A stretch of 64,000 bases of DNA from Hofstenia miamia. Lineage: Eukaryota > Xenacoelomorpha > Acoela > Hofsteniidae. The DNA is taken from assembly GCA_900660155.1 (NCBI GenBank), contig CABFPE010000119.1, positions 1,214,151 to 1,278,150 on the forward strand. Direction: 5' to 3'. Shown piece after piece: positions 47,038 to 57,902 of this stretch (the stretch's first letter is position 1; each line of letters opens with the position of its first letter). Under the pieces are notes generated by a model. That model saw only the letters and a program-made list of their open reading frames with translations, was not told where the DNA came from and did no database searches. A program made the position numbers and the translations under genes.

Positions 47038-47231
47038 GGCCACGGTTAGACTAGTGATTGTTCCATGTCTAACCACCCGAGATAATTAGCGACGTGACGA
47101 TCACAAGGATCTCGAACGCACACGATTTCTTCGTGATCGTCACATCGCTAATTATCTCGGGTGGTTAGACGTGCGATTCAATCGAAATGTGATAGATCAC
47201 TTTTGAACCAATCACTAGTCTAACCGTGGCC
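47038..47231. mobile_element. PIF/Harbinger-like MITE, 194 bp
   Basis: The ends GGCCACGGTTAGACTAGTGA are perfectly inverted over 23 bp, and most of the interior pairs too (GTCTAACCACCCGAGATAAT and its inverse). TTA flanks both sides (47035-47037, 47232-47234), matching the TWA target of PIF/Harbinger. It has no frame and is well preserved, so fairly young. Confidence 0.75.
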
Positions 47232-47766
47232 TTATAACGATCATAAAAAAACAGATTTATTACAATTGCATTTTTTGTTTGGTCTCAGTTGCTGAATAGA
47301 ATTTTTGAAATTCATTGTCAAAAATTTGCTTGCTTGGATTTATTCTTGATAAAAATAATCTTATTTTCAAATTTTGCTCAAAGTATTCCACCTGACACAC
47401 CTGTAAAAAATCACTTGGGGTTGGTTGCAGGGATGAACCCGACTTTGTCTTCATAAATTTCACCCAACTCCACCAAAACACACAAAATTATATATGTTTT
47501 CAGACGTAACTAGCAAGCCAAAATAAATTCTTTACTATAAATTGATTGTCAGGCAACAAAACTGTTACATGTAACACACCGTTCAATTGTTCAATGTAGT
47601 GCTAAAACCTACATGTAAATAACAAACCGTCAATGTTTTTGATTACCTGACATGACTCGATTTAAAGAAAAACCTTTGACCTGTTTGGGTTTGCTATTAG
47701 ATTTTATTCAACATGTAGATCTGTTTATTCGTGCTATACAAATTTGTTGTATATATTGTTAATTTG

Positions 47767-47769
<3 letters not shown>

Positions 47770-47803
<34 letters not shown>
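47770..47803. repeat. (TA)n microsatellite
   Basis: About seventeen TA units. Confidence 0.9.
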
Positions 47804-47806
<3 letters not shown>

Positions 47807-47868
47807 TGAGCCTTTTTGCATGCGTGTATATAATACATTTATATTGCTTCATTTATATTTTTGTACAG

Positions 47869-47919
47869 GAAATTGCTGATATAAAGGCTATTGAACCTAC
47901 CAGTTTTCAGGGACTCTGA
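47869..47919 (+). other. Candidate terminal exon end, unknown
   Basis: The acceptor TTTATATTTTTGTACAG precedes a frame reading EIADIKAIEPTSFQGL and a stop. AATAAA lies about 110 bp further on. Its entry phase does not match the exon candidate at 45625-45688. It is too short to name. Confidence 0.2.
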
Positions 47920-48290
47920 GAGGTTTCCTCAGCACTCTAGCTGCCTTCTCCATTACCACGCGGGCCCACTTCAATAATCATAACCCTTCTAAATATCTCT
48001 CATGTTTCTTATTAATGCTCTTAGTGCTAATAAAAAGATCACTTCAACTTTCTTTAACTTCCACAGCCTCTCTCTTTCCCTGCCAACTAATTGTATTAGT
48101 CTATCTTATGTTTCTCCTTTTTCTACATTCCTGTCCTTTGGTACTGCTATATCTATCACTATTCCCATTCTTTCCCTTTTATCGAAAACTAATACTATTA
48201 TTATTACTATTATGATGATTATTATATTTCTTGCTGCTATTTTTGTGTTGTTGTTTTTGCTGAAATTTTTTGCATTACATTTAACTTTTA
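47920..48290. other. Strand-asymmetric pyrimidine-rich block
   Basis: The plus strand here is strongly C/T-biased (TTCCTCAGCACTCTAGCTGC.., CTCTCTCTTTCCCTGCC, TCTCCTTTTTCTACATTCC), ending in an ATTATT-rich stretch. This keeps frames open on the plus strand (a 130-codon leucine/serine/isoleucine-rich frame at 48002-48394), but no gene is implied. A 3' UTR or repeat origin is possible. Confidence 0.35.
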
Positions 48291-48885
48291 TCAATTCTCA
48301 TTGGTTCCTGGAAAATTTTGAGTCACTTTCATCGGATAAACTTCATGTCAATCAACAGAAAAATACTAGAGATTCTTTGAAATTATGTAGTTAACGCATT
48401 CAGATCGAATAGAACGCAGGTGCGAAAATTTAACTCAATTAAATCGAAAAGTATAAATTGCTTTTGTCGTAAAGTTTCCTAAACTTTATTAGGATAAAAA
48501 AGCGTTTTACAGACTTTCTTCCATAATACCAAGCTTTTATCTTAGGAAATAGCTCTATATTCCGTAATCAATCTTTAATAGGTGATTGTAAAAGCATCAA
48601 TAAATGTAGTAGCCGCAAACACAGCTGCATTGTTGACAATTCTTATTGTAAAAACGATGAGCGTATTATCAAATAATTTTGCAAAAAATTATCTTAACGA
48701 GAAATCTATGAGATAGAAGTCAGGCATTGTTGTTTATATTTAAAGACTAAATCGAGATCTTACTAAACATTTATTTGAAGCATAACTTTAGTATATGGTT
48801 AATTACATTTATGGTATATTATATAGAAACTTTTCAGTATTTCTGACTATTATATTAAATAAATAAAATGTTTCTCCTATTGTAT

Positions 48886-48887
<2 letters not shown>

Positions 48888-48928
<41 letters not shown>
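48888..48928. repeat. (TA)n microsatellite
   Basis: About twenty TA units. Confidence 0.9.
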
Positions 48929-48933
<5 letters not shown>

Positions 48934-49140
48934 CCTTGAGAAAAATTTAACAAAGTAAAAAATAAAATAAACTGGAAATTTTTTAAATTATTGATGGCTA
49001 TTTGATGTTTTTCCAACCTAATAACCTAGAATATATTGATGATATCCAAAATTTATATGCGCGTCATAAAATTTCCGACTTATCCTCAAGGATTCATAAG
49101 TATGGTATAAAATTTGAAACATTATTTATTCTTTGCACAT

Positions 49141-49972
49141 AATGGCAAAGAGACGTCAAGTTGATTCTTATTTTAACAGGTCAATTTTCGACTTCAGAAT
49201 TCTTATCAATGGTTCTTCAATTTAGCAAAACAACCAAATGCAAACAAATTAGAAAGTTTAAGAAGTTCAACTCAGTGGAAACATCGTCTGGCTGTGGAGT
49301 TTCGCTGTTCTAATATCTCCGAACTAACTATCCAAAGAGCCATCAAGAAATCTCGCCACAAATTTCTGGATATATTCTAAATTCGTATATGTGTATTTAG
49401 TATATTGCTTCATTGAAGATTTATGCAAAGATAATTTTCTGTCAGTTTCTGCCCAAAAATGCAAGATAATCTCTAGAATAACATATTCATTAACGCTTAA
49501 TGCCTCTTTTACTCTGTTCTGTTACACTGATGTTTGTGAAGAAGACCTGTAAATAGAAGTCGAAAAATTTATTCCTCAACTATGATTTGAATTCAAAACA
49601 ATTTTACCCGAATAATTTTCAGTAAAGTCGACAGCAATATTCATATATGAATCCTCTTCTATCTGCTGGATGGGGTTCTAGCACGAAGAAGCGACGTCGA
49701 GCACTTATAGATATTCAAGAGAGTCCCGTGAAACTGAAAATTTGGTTATTTCACAATGCTCTCCGAATTCACCATATTTGTCCCAACTTGAAAATATGTG
49801 GGAATTGATCAAAACCAAAGTCAAAAAATATCTCCGAAGAGAAAACCTGAGCTCATTGATGAAATTCCACCTGCTGCAGACCTAATTACAAGACGTAGGG
49901 AATAAAATCTAATTGAGTCTCTGTCAAAACGACTAAGACTTTGCATTACAATTGGTTATTGAAAGACATCAA
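49141..49972 (+). pseudogene. Tc1/mariner transposase fossil
   Basis: The clearest part, 49751-49855, reads SQCSPNSPYLSQLENMWELI and then KTKVKKYLRRENL. This is the Tc1-type block around the third catalytic acid (family form SPDLNPIENLWxxLKxxV). In another frame 49850-49971 reads ELIDEIPPAADLITRRRE, a stop, then LIESLSKRLRLCIT, the usual C-terminal LI.SM..R...V. Upstream, 49286-49374 gives NISELTIQRAIKKSRHKF, like the second helix-turn-helix. The first two catalytic Asp motifs are not visible. At least one frameshift and several stops show it is long dead. TIRs were not recognised. Confidence 0.65.
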
Positions 49973-49977
49973 GAAGT

Positions 49978-50115
49978 AAATCTTTTCAAGTTTTTCAGGC
50001 AAAGCAGTGGACATTAGTATGAATGTTCAACATTACATTTCGACTACGTTCACCAATCGATGTGCTCACATATCACGATTTCCCAATTCCCTAGAAAATT
50101 TGGAGAAAAATGACA
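49978..50115. repeat. 3' tail of the Tc1 fossil, shared with 32878-33010
   Basis: The ordered blocks TCTTTTCAAGT.TTTCAG, GATGTG.TCA and TCACGATTTCC are shared, which marks this as element-borne sequence beyond the transposase. Confidence 0.45.
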
Positions 50116-50186
50116 TCAGACTGTTTAAGGCTAATTCTTTCATTGCAGTAATGTAGCTAGGAGTCAATGAAATTGTGGAATATTTT

Positions 50187-50447
50187 CAGGAGCGTACGCA
50201 GGATTTTCTGGCTGAGGGATATCCTAGTCATGACCAATTGAGTGACCAGAAGCGGGGCGAATCCCCTCTAAAAATTTTTGAAAACATTGAAAAAATAGAC
50301 TATAAAAATGCATTTCACCATCTTAGTTTAAATTTTTTTAAAATATTTTGCTGAAAATTTCTTTATTGAAACTAGTAAGATCAACTTTGAAAACCTGACG
50401 GGGAGGAGAGAGGGCATTCCACCGTGTCCCCTTTGCATACGCTACTG
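50187..50447. mobile_element. hAT-type MITE, GGCGTA family, longest copy
   Basis: The left end CAGGAGCGTACGCAGGATTTT pairs with the right end TTTGCATACGCTACTG. The flanks AATATTTT (50179-50186) and AATAACTT (50448-50455) match at 6 of 8 positions. It shares interior phrases with 23226-23396. It lies just beyond the Tc1 fossil. Confidence 0.6.
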
Positions 50448-50455
50448 AATAACTT

Positions 50456-50975
50456 ACATCCAATAAGAAGAAAATTTGGCTTCAAACAGCAAAAAGAGTG
50501 GTTAAGAAAGCAACTGGATTTTTTCCTTTTATTTGATTCAATTCCAAATTACAACTGAAAAGGTTGTCAATTACTGAAATGGTTGCTTAAGTAAGTTAAT
50601 TTATGCATGTCTTATCTATTTATAGATGAGACACTATTTATAAATCTTGCTAAAATGATACCGTGAATGTACGTCATTTGACTAGAGGAAGAAAATTTAT
50701 TGTCAATTTCAATTTCGAGATAAGAACACGTTTTATAATAAAATCGTCTGGAATATTAAAATTATTTAATAAATGCAAAACCGCTTCGTTTTCAATAAAA
50801 TTTATCTAGATAATTCAAACCGAAGTTTTAATTTGAATTTCAATCAGTAAATGTGGAATACGCATTTGTTAATATGAAAATTTATTTATCAGTGGTTTTG
50901 CAAACGAATTAGTTATTACAAGGATTTATCAAAAATAAATCTGTTGAATAAATTCAATTTGAGAAACGTTATTAC

Positions 50976-50977
<2 letters not shown>
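50456..50977. other. AT-rich DNA, nothing recognised
   Basis: No structure was found. Confidence 0.4.
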
Positions 50978-51025
<48 letters not shown>

Positions 51026-51065
51026 GATTGAAAAATTTTGAACTATTGCATTGCGGATGGTTTGN

Positions 51066-51101
<36 letters not shown>

Positions 51102-51105
51102 ATAT
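50978..51105. repeat. Two (TA)n runs around a single-N join
   Basis: TA runs at 50978-51021 and 51066-51105 flank 44 bp of unique sequence and an N at 51065. This is a likely local assembly compromise. Confidence 0.85.
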
Positions 51106-51404
51106 GCCGTATTTTTCGGCCAATAAGCCGATTTTCTGGAACTAATTGTTTAACCTTATTTCGTCCCATCGGCCTATTGGGCGAACAAGCTGAGATCGCG
51201 ATCTCACTATCTCGATACGATCGATCCATTTTATATAATCGATCTCATTTTATGTGGACGCACGATGTCGCCGAAAGTAAAGTACCATCTACAGTTAGAT
51301 TTACACGACAAATACGCAAAATTTCTTTTACCGTACTTGAATAAACAGCAATAAAATTTTGATGAAACGAAAAACGACTACCTCGGCTTATTAGACGGTA
51401 ATGT
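51104..51404. mobile_element. Degenerate TIR element, possibly pogo/Tigger-like
   Basis: CGTATTTTTCGGCCAATAAGCCGA at the left faces CTCGGCTTATTAGACGG at the right. The interior is GC-richer than its surroundings. A frame near 51270-51330 (SKVPSTVRFTRQIRK..) vaguely recalls the KRKSYTVEFK start of CENP-B/pogo DNA-binding domains. Termini and target site are not resolved. Confidence 0.3.
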
Positions 51405-52354
51405 GTGAGAACCCTAATTTTCAGAGCGTATTTAGGAAGAGGCTTGGGGAAATGTCTCCCTTCAGTGTTTTAATATTAATTTTCTGGTTAAAGTATAAAA
51501 ATAATGAATTTAGTTGGTAAACTGCACTTTAATGACCAATTCAGCTGAATTCCATATTAAATAGCGAATTTTGAAGAATTTGCGTCTCCATTCCCACGTA
51601 GTAAATTATTTTGTAAAATTATATCTTTTTCGGTTGTTTAGATTATCGTTGATTTAACGTCTCATTGGAAATCTTAATAAAGGATTGTGGAATATTTATT
51701 TTTGAAAATAACTCGACATTTGTGCTCCAACAAATTATATGTTACGATGGTGTTGAATGTTTACCAGGCTAATAACTATTGACTTTGTCATAGATGATAT
51801 TTTTCAATGAATAAATGCGATTTTTTTCATATTTTTAAATTTTTTATGATCGAAATTAACAAATGAACCATAAATTATATAAAATTATCACGATGCTGCA
51901 TAAAATTTCTCGACTTCAGTTGAGAAATTTCTGAGAAGGTGGTATAAATATATAAATAAAATCAAGATCATTAATCGCTGCTTATGTATAACAAACATTA
52001 ATTAGCAGAGTCATGATTTCAACATATATGAAGTGGTTTTTAATGAATATTTACATTATTTCACAATTTTGGGCAAAATAAGTACCGGTATTTCATCAAA
52101 ATGGTTTTGTTATTTATAATTGCCCTTTGCATATTGTGTTAGAACAAAGTAAGTTTCTAAGTTTATTTGAGATTTGCGTTTCTTATTCATTATTATTAAG
52201 CGCTTAGTTTTCAATTGGAAGAAGTTTAATAATTTAAAACTATTTCCTGTATCAAAATGAACTTGTTTGCATTTTCTTTTCTAAAACATATGCCTGATTA
52301 AATCGATTGAAAATATTTACATGCTCCTAAAAATGTATGCTGAAGAAAGCATGT

Positions 52355-52359
<5 letters not shown>
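51405..52359. other. AT-rich DNA with a MITE-end scrap
   Basis: CAGAGCGTATTTAGGA at 51421-51436 resembles the left end of the GGCGTA family. The rest shows nothing. Confidence 0.3.

Positions 52360-52392
<33 letters not shown>
52360..52392. repeat. (TA)n microsatellite
   Basis: About sixteen TA units. Confidence 0.9.
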
Positions 52393-52396
<4 letters not shown>

Positions 52397-53140
52397 ATTG
52401 AATTTCTAAGACGATTTTGCAAATTCAACAAGTAATCTCTGAAAATTCAGTTTTCTTAATTAAAAAAATTTAAAATTTTAGGTTCAAATACAGACTATTG
52501 CATTTTAAGAGCTGGATTGGAAAAGAAAGTGCTTGTTTGGTAGTGTGATCTCCAAATGAATGAAAAGAGTTGAGTTAAAATTGAATTAGGAGAACAGAAC
52601 TTTTCACTTAATTCGTTATCACAGAGAGTTATTTAAAACAACATTGAGTATTGTCAACGCGCTGATATTTTGTTAGAAATATTTGATGATTGATTGTCAC
52701 AGTCAATCAAAAGGAAAACCAGAGCGTGACATTATTTCCTCTCCGTTATTTTTTCTACTTTCCTCGTTGTCGAATTCATTATGGATTTGTTGTTAATTAC
52801 GCGAATTGCATTCTTCAAAATTTTGTTGTCTTCTTAACATCAGATATTCTAAACTCTGATAAAGAAATAATTATATCAGTATGTTTTAGTTTGTTTGTTT
52901 CCAACTATCTAGCTCTACACAAATAAAGACAACTAATTGTTGCCGCACAATGTAAAAATAAACAATTTTATGGTAAGAAATCTATTCCAGATGTAAAAGT
53001 ACCCATGAAAATAGCTTAGTTTTTTAATTCAATTTTTAGGCCAAAGTTAGACATGGGTTGAATTTAATATAATATCACGTGGTTTGCTGGTAACCCAACT
53101 CATGTTGGTATTGATGCAATTTAATGTCAGCTATAAAATA
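52393..53140. other. AT-rich DNA, nothing recognised
   Basis: A 78-codon plus frame (52690-52926) has no motif or splice support. Confidence 0.35.
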
Positions 53141-53294
53141 GGGGTGGAGATTAGCAAATCGGAATAGACATAATCTGCTTGCCCAGCGAATTCATCGAAA
53201 TTTATAATTCCTTCAGGAGTGATTCATGTGCATTTAAAATATAGATTAGATTATATATTTTCTATTCGAATAAAATCAGTACCCATGTCCACCC
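53141..53294. mobile_element. Short TIR element flanked by TA (mariner-type MITE)
   Basis: GGGGTGGAGATTAG at the left and ATGGACATGGGT-type sequence (inverted ACCCATGTCCACCC) at the right form degenerate TIRs. TA borders both ends. The interior is AT-rich. Confidence 0.35.
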
Positions 53295-53356
53295 TAAAAT
53301 GATGTTTGTCGTGACTGATATAGAATTCAATATATATTTTTATTTGGTCTAATGAT

Positions 53357-53496
53357 TCAATTACAACTGAACGTTTGCATTGAAAAACGTGAATTGAAAA
53401 CAAACGATGGCAATTGGAAAGTCATCAATTTGTTATCGAACAACTCAAAAATGATTGACCGATCGCCCACTCTTGTGAATGACATTCGTTGTGATG
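53357..53496 (-). other. Coding-like stretch with acceptor, unknown
   Basis: On the minus strand TTGAATTTATTTGTAG is followed by an open frame of about 45 codons to a stop, including SQRMSFTRVGDRSIIFELFD and NKLMTFQLPSF. Codon use is balanced. It could be a terminal exon on the same strand as the RGS-like gene, or chance. No family is recognised. Confidence 0.2.
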
Positions 53497-53504
53497 CTAC
53501 AAAT

Positions 53505-54431
53505 AAATTCAACATTGAATAAAATGCGAGTAAATCAATTTCATTATTAGCAACTCTAAATCAAACTTAATTTTGCGCATTGGACACATTAAAGCAGACA
53601 TTTATTGTCAGTTTGCCAGCATACAATAAATTGCAGCTTTCAATGGAAATATCTGTCAACGATTTTTCCTCGTGTTCAGCATCAATGATAGCTAATAAAC
53701 CATATCCTTGCCAGAATAAAGTTAGTTTTAGCAGAAGATAATCTCTACCTCAGATTTTGTAATAATAATATTTATTATTTCACTTTTCAATCATTATTCA
53801 GTTTCATGCAATAGCAAAATAGTTATCTTTTTTAACCTATTGCCTGAAAAAATTCATCATAAATGGGAAACATGCCAGTTAATTTTTACTATAAGAATTA
53901 CTCCATAATAAAATTATTGGTAAAAAGCACTTTCAATATCGTCACTGAATATATGATTTCTGTGTGAAAAATATAATGTGCCAGCTGCAAATTAATTTAC
54001 ATACTGATTCCATTTAAAAGAATGACTATTCACAATAATTTCGTGTGTTGTACTGATATATTTGGTTTAGATTGCCTTTTTTCTGGTCATTTGGGATATT
54101 CATTTAGTATACATTATCATTTTATAAGAATTTATTTGGACTTCAGCTTTGCTCTATTTGGGCTCTTTTTATGGTCTCAGCTGAGGGGGTTCTTCCTCAA
54201 TGCCCCTCATTTTTTTTGTCCTAAAATTTTGCAAGGATACCAGATGCTTAAAAACCAGAATCATACTTATATTATTGTTTTCTAGTTATAAACGTATTGT
54301 TAAAAAAGTTAGTATTTCAACTGATGTCTAAATAGATAAATGCACTTCACTAGTCAGGTCAGGATCACCCTGCCAAATATTAGTGTTGTTGTCGTATTGG
54401 AACTAATTTTTCATATGTTTTGTCATTACAG
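53505..54431. other. AT-rich DNA, nothing recognised
   Basis: A hydrophobic 87-codon plus frame (54022-54285) lacks splice sites and motifs. Confidence 0.3.
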
Positions 54432-54573
54432 CCAATTTACTGAGGTCAGCCTCCACTATGAATCAGAGCACAAGAAAATCGATTTTTTTTCTCTTAGTAT
54501 TCAGCCATATCTAGGCTATGGTTCTGTCAAATGTTGCTTCTTTGTGATGTATAGGTTGATTTTATGCTCTTGA
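54432..54573 (+). other. Candidate terminal exon, unknown
   Basis: The acceptor TTCATATGTTTTGTCATTACAG is followed by one base and a frame to a stop: QFTEVSLHYESEHKKIDFFS, then LSIQPYLGYGSVKCC and a hydrophobic tail. The entry phase fits the exit phase of 45625-45688. No known domain is seen, and no polyadenylation signal is close. Confidence 0.22.
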
Positions 54574-55475
54574 AGCACCTCTCGATTTTAAAAGTGAAAA
54601 AAGTCTACCCGAGGTAGGGTTAAGATCAACAATTAACAAAGTCCAAATTAATTGACTTTGTAGTCACTTTAAATCTGTATCAGGTCATTGGCAGGTAATT
54701 ATATTAAATGTTTTCATAGTTTGCTAGTTCATGATTTATATCACAAAAACCAAACGTACTCTCCGCTATGTATCTGTCAACAAGATAAAGAACATTTTTT
54801 ATGCTTATGCGATACATTTTAATAAAAATAGAATTTTCACTTGTTGGATTTAAATAAAAGGAAGATTTTAATAATTTCATTCTAGCACAGGGAACTTTAA
54901 AAAAGAAAGAGATAGAACAACTCATCCAAAAATTATTTTTATTATACCGGTAATAGATATTTCGAAATATTTATAAGCTTATTTAAAAAAATTATTTTTT
55001 ACAGAAAACTTCATTTCTTACCAGTTATATTATTATTATTGAGAAATGAAAAGAATGAAATATGAAAATGTAAGGAATTGGCCATTACGAATAAAATAAT
55101 GAACGTAATTTTATTAAATATTGCGGTATTGAACTAAATATAGTTTTAATAGTGTTAGCATTTAGACACTAAGCTATAATGGTTAGAATGTATTTACAAA
55201 TATTATGACAGATGTACATTTAGCGTTTGATTTGATTTCCATTAAATCAAACATGGAATCAAAACAGCTGTCGGCAGTCACAAAGCCTCTTAGTATTTGA
55301 TATTCAAAGAGGATCTGGGTTACTTTTCGTTTCTTCTAAATTTAACTAAGTCGTTCTTCTTTTACTTTCGAATAAATCCGTGTAATCGAAGTCGATTCAA
55401 ATCAACCACATTATTTTCAAAATCAATTTGGTTTTTGAAATGTTTTTCGAGTGATTTTAATTACAAAGACAGATT
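54574..55475. other. AT-rich DNA with a coding-like spot
   Basis: 55188-55295 (minus) is open for about 35 codons (GFVTADSCFDSMFDLMEIKS..) after an AATACTAAG acceptor-like site. It is not supported further. Confidence 0.2.
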
Positions 55476-55479
55476 TATA

Positions 55480-55520
<41 letters not shown>
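55476..55520. repeat. (TA)n microsatellite, imperfect
   Basis: TA units with a TG interruption. Confidence 0.9.
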
Positions 55521-55524
<4 letters not shown>

Positions 55525-55979
55525 ATATATAAGCATTTATTGCAAAGCGTTGTTAAACATGTTTGTTGATAAAGTTAATATCATTATATAGGCATAAGGT
55601 AACCCATATACGACATTTATAAAAATTGCAAACAACTAAGATTTATCGCTGCAATCAATTTGGTATTACACGTTCACATTCAAATATAATTACGCGTAAA
55701 CATATAATTTTTGTATCAGGAGGCTGGGATGATTATAATTTTGTGTCAAATATTTTTTTTACAAGCAAAAAACATTTTGAAAAATTAAAAAATGGCCACT
55801 CGTTTAATAAAGTAGAGGACGCTCACTGTTGAAACTCTCATTGTAATTAGCATGTATTGCTGTTTTTTTATTATTTATGACGTAATTGAAATAATTAAAT
55901 GAATAATTTACATATGCTGCATTTATACGTGAAAATAGAATGCCATAATCGAATGCAAGTTAAGTGTTTATTCAAGGAA
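55521..55979. other. AT-rich DNA, nothing recognised
   Basis: A 68-codon plus frame (55626-55832) carries no motif. Confidence 0.35.
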
Positions 55980-56098
55980 ATATATATATATATATATATA
56001 TATATATNNNNNNNNNNNNNNNNNNNNNNNNNNNNNNNNNNNNNNNNNNNNNNNNNNNNNNNNNNNNNNNNNNNNNNNNNNNNNNNNNNNNNNNNNNN
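55980..56098. repeat. (TA)n run leading into a 91-bp N gap
   Basis: TA at 55980-56007 is followed by Ns at 56008-56098. The sequence resumes directly in one arm of a perfect palindrome. Confidence 0.9.
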
Positions 56099-56161
56099 GA
56101 AAATATTTTTGGATTTTAAACTGAATTGATTTAATACAACATATTTTTGAACACAACTCTC

Positions 56162-56201
<40 letters not shown>

Positions 56202-56264
56202 GAGAGTTGTGTTCAAAAATATGTTGTATTAAATCAATTCAGTTTAAAATCCAAAAATATTTTC
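56099..56264. repeat. 166-bp perfect palindrome centred on (TA)n
   Basis: The arm GAAAATATTTTTGGATTTTA..ACAACTCTCTAAA is repeated without mismatch in inverted orientation across a TA core (about 56165-56198). The left arm starts at the N gap, so it may be longer. Perfect arms beside a gap suggest a fold-back sequencing or assembly artefact, or a very recent inverted duplication. Confidence 0.9.
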
Positions 56265-57121
56265 ATTGTTAAAAGACTGAACGCAATTCAAATGGCAAAA
56301 GAATATCGAAACACAAATTTAACTTTGATTTTTTTCAAAAACTAGCACTAAGTCGGCCATAAAGAATTCAAGCTGTTTAACTTGCACATTGTAAAATTCA
56401 TATTGTTGTATGTTCCAATATATAAGTTCTATGCCGGTACTTAGTGATTTCAATTTTGAAATTTTGTATGTGATTTGAGTAAAATTAATACATTTTCGCG
56501 TTTAAGCCATATTTTACAACTGGTAACGTTTTTTGAGAAGCGAAATAAAAGGGGTAAGCATGAAAAGAAAAATTGCATCAAAACTATGTAAAACTAATAA
56601 AAATAAATATTTAGTGTCTAAATAAATTCGACGTTTTTCCAATATCGTTTTTCCAATTTCTTTTTTATGAATTTTGTCAAATGAATAATTAAACGGAAAA
56701 CGCATGAATCAATTTCTTCTTAAAATAATTAATGAATAATTTTTTATGAAAATAAATGCTGTTGCTGTCATCACTTAAATTTCAGCTTAGACAGATTGAC
56801 TCCAAATGTGCTCGATTCCACTTACTTGAAAAAGTAACTTAAACGTACTATAGAAACTATCAATATGTTATAGTATAATTTAGGCTTTACCTCATCCGGA
56901 TTACAAAGTTTAGATAATGTAGGAACAGAAAGAATTATCAAATCTTTGAACTAAAGTTCCTCTTGTTCGTTAATTGAGATTTTATTAAGGTGATAAAGTA
57001 AAAAAAATTGCAAATTTAAAAGTTATAGAAAAAATTGGGCGTGGCTGATCTAAGTTCGAAAATGCTTGATTTTTTATAAATCTGTGTATAAGATTAGTAT
57101 GTGATTTCAAATCAATCTGAG
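56265..57121. other. AT-rich DNA, nothing recognised
   Basis: No structure was found before the coding-like cluster. Confidence 0.4.
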
Positions 57122-57607
57122 ATGTCAGTTTTTTATAGTGAGGTCGAGACGGACATTAAACTCGGACAACTCATTGCTAAGGCCGCATTTCCAATAGTTA
57201 TAGTCAATTGTCCCTGTCCATATTCAAATTGTTTTAAGTGGTGAAGCTTTGCGAATATCCTTCTTCATGTGTATCAGATATACCTAATAATGTGCCAATC
57301 ATTATTGAGGAGCAATCAAGACATTCATTGAATTAATTAATAATGTTAGGCAAGAACTGAAAAAATGTACAAAATTTAAAAAGTTGGAATGCCTAGAAAC
57401 CAACAAGATTCGTAGGAAATCCTTAAAAGTTCAGAAATGGCCTCAGGTAAATAGACCCTGATAAAAATGAGTAAACTAGTGGATATCGAAAAGCGGGCAG
57501 GATTTCCACAGTTACATCTACTTAATCAAATTTTTGATGCTTCCTTACGACTCTATAATGGCCCAATTGAATTTATAAATAGAGTTAGCTTAGAAAAATG
57601 CGGATGA
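57122..57607 (+). pseudogene. Coding-like cluster, probable decayed gene, unknown family
   Basis: Three plus-strand open blocks follow closely. 57122-57244 starts MSVFYSEVETDIKLGQLIAK and continues AAFPIVIVNCPCPYSNCFKW. 57309-57461, in another frame, includes TFIELINNVRQELKKCTKFK and RRKSLKVQKWPQ. 57467-57607, back in the first frame, reads MSKLVDIEKRAGFPQLHLLN and QIFDASLRLYNGPIEFINRV. Between them a third frame gives CEYPSSCVSDIPNNVPIIIE. Codon balance is protein-like throughout, GC is about 40%, and stops separate the blocks. A CAG|GTAAAT donor-like site ends the second block. It could be a pseudogene, a dead transposon ORF or exons with small introns. Confidence 0.3.
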
Positions 57608-57902
57608 TGAAAAACAATTTTGCAACATCATTCGACAGTTAACACAGTGACGTAAAATTTCATCGTTTATTGGTTATATGAATAATTATTCCTTGATAAA
57701 AGAAATTAACTTCATAAAATGAATAGCGCTGCGAGCGAGATTTGCTACCGTTTTTCAGTCGAATTGTTGGTTATTTTTAGAATAAATTAACAACGAAGTA
57801 CAAAGAAATTTAAATTATATGGTCTCCTTTCAATACAGACAATAGTGTATGCATTATTTGCTTAAATATTTAAATTTCGCATGCACTCTTCTTATTAATA
57901 TA

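Noticed and set aside
47641-47700. Minus segment ending CAG|GTAATC
   Set aside because: Two frames are open and the flanking words belong to a scattered repeat. It was not credible as an exon.
48002-48394. 130-codon plus frame, leucine/serine/isoleucine-rich
   Set aside because: Explained by the C/T strand bias of the block, which lowers stop frequency. No real membrane-protein pattern or splice support.
52101-52150. Short signal-peptide-like frame MVLLFIIALCILC before a GTAAGT
   Set aside because: It stops after 13 codons, before the donor-like site, and nothing downstream continues it.
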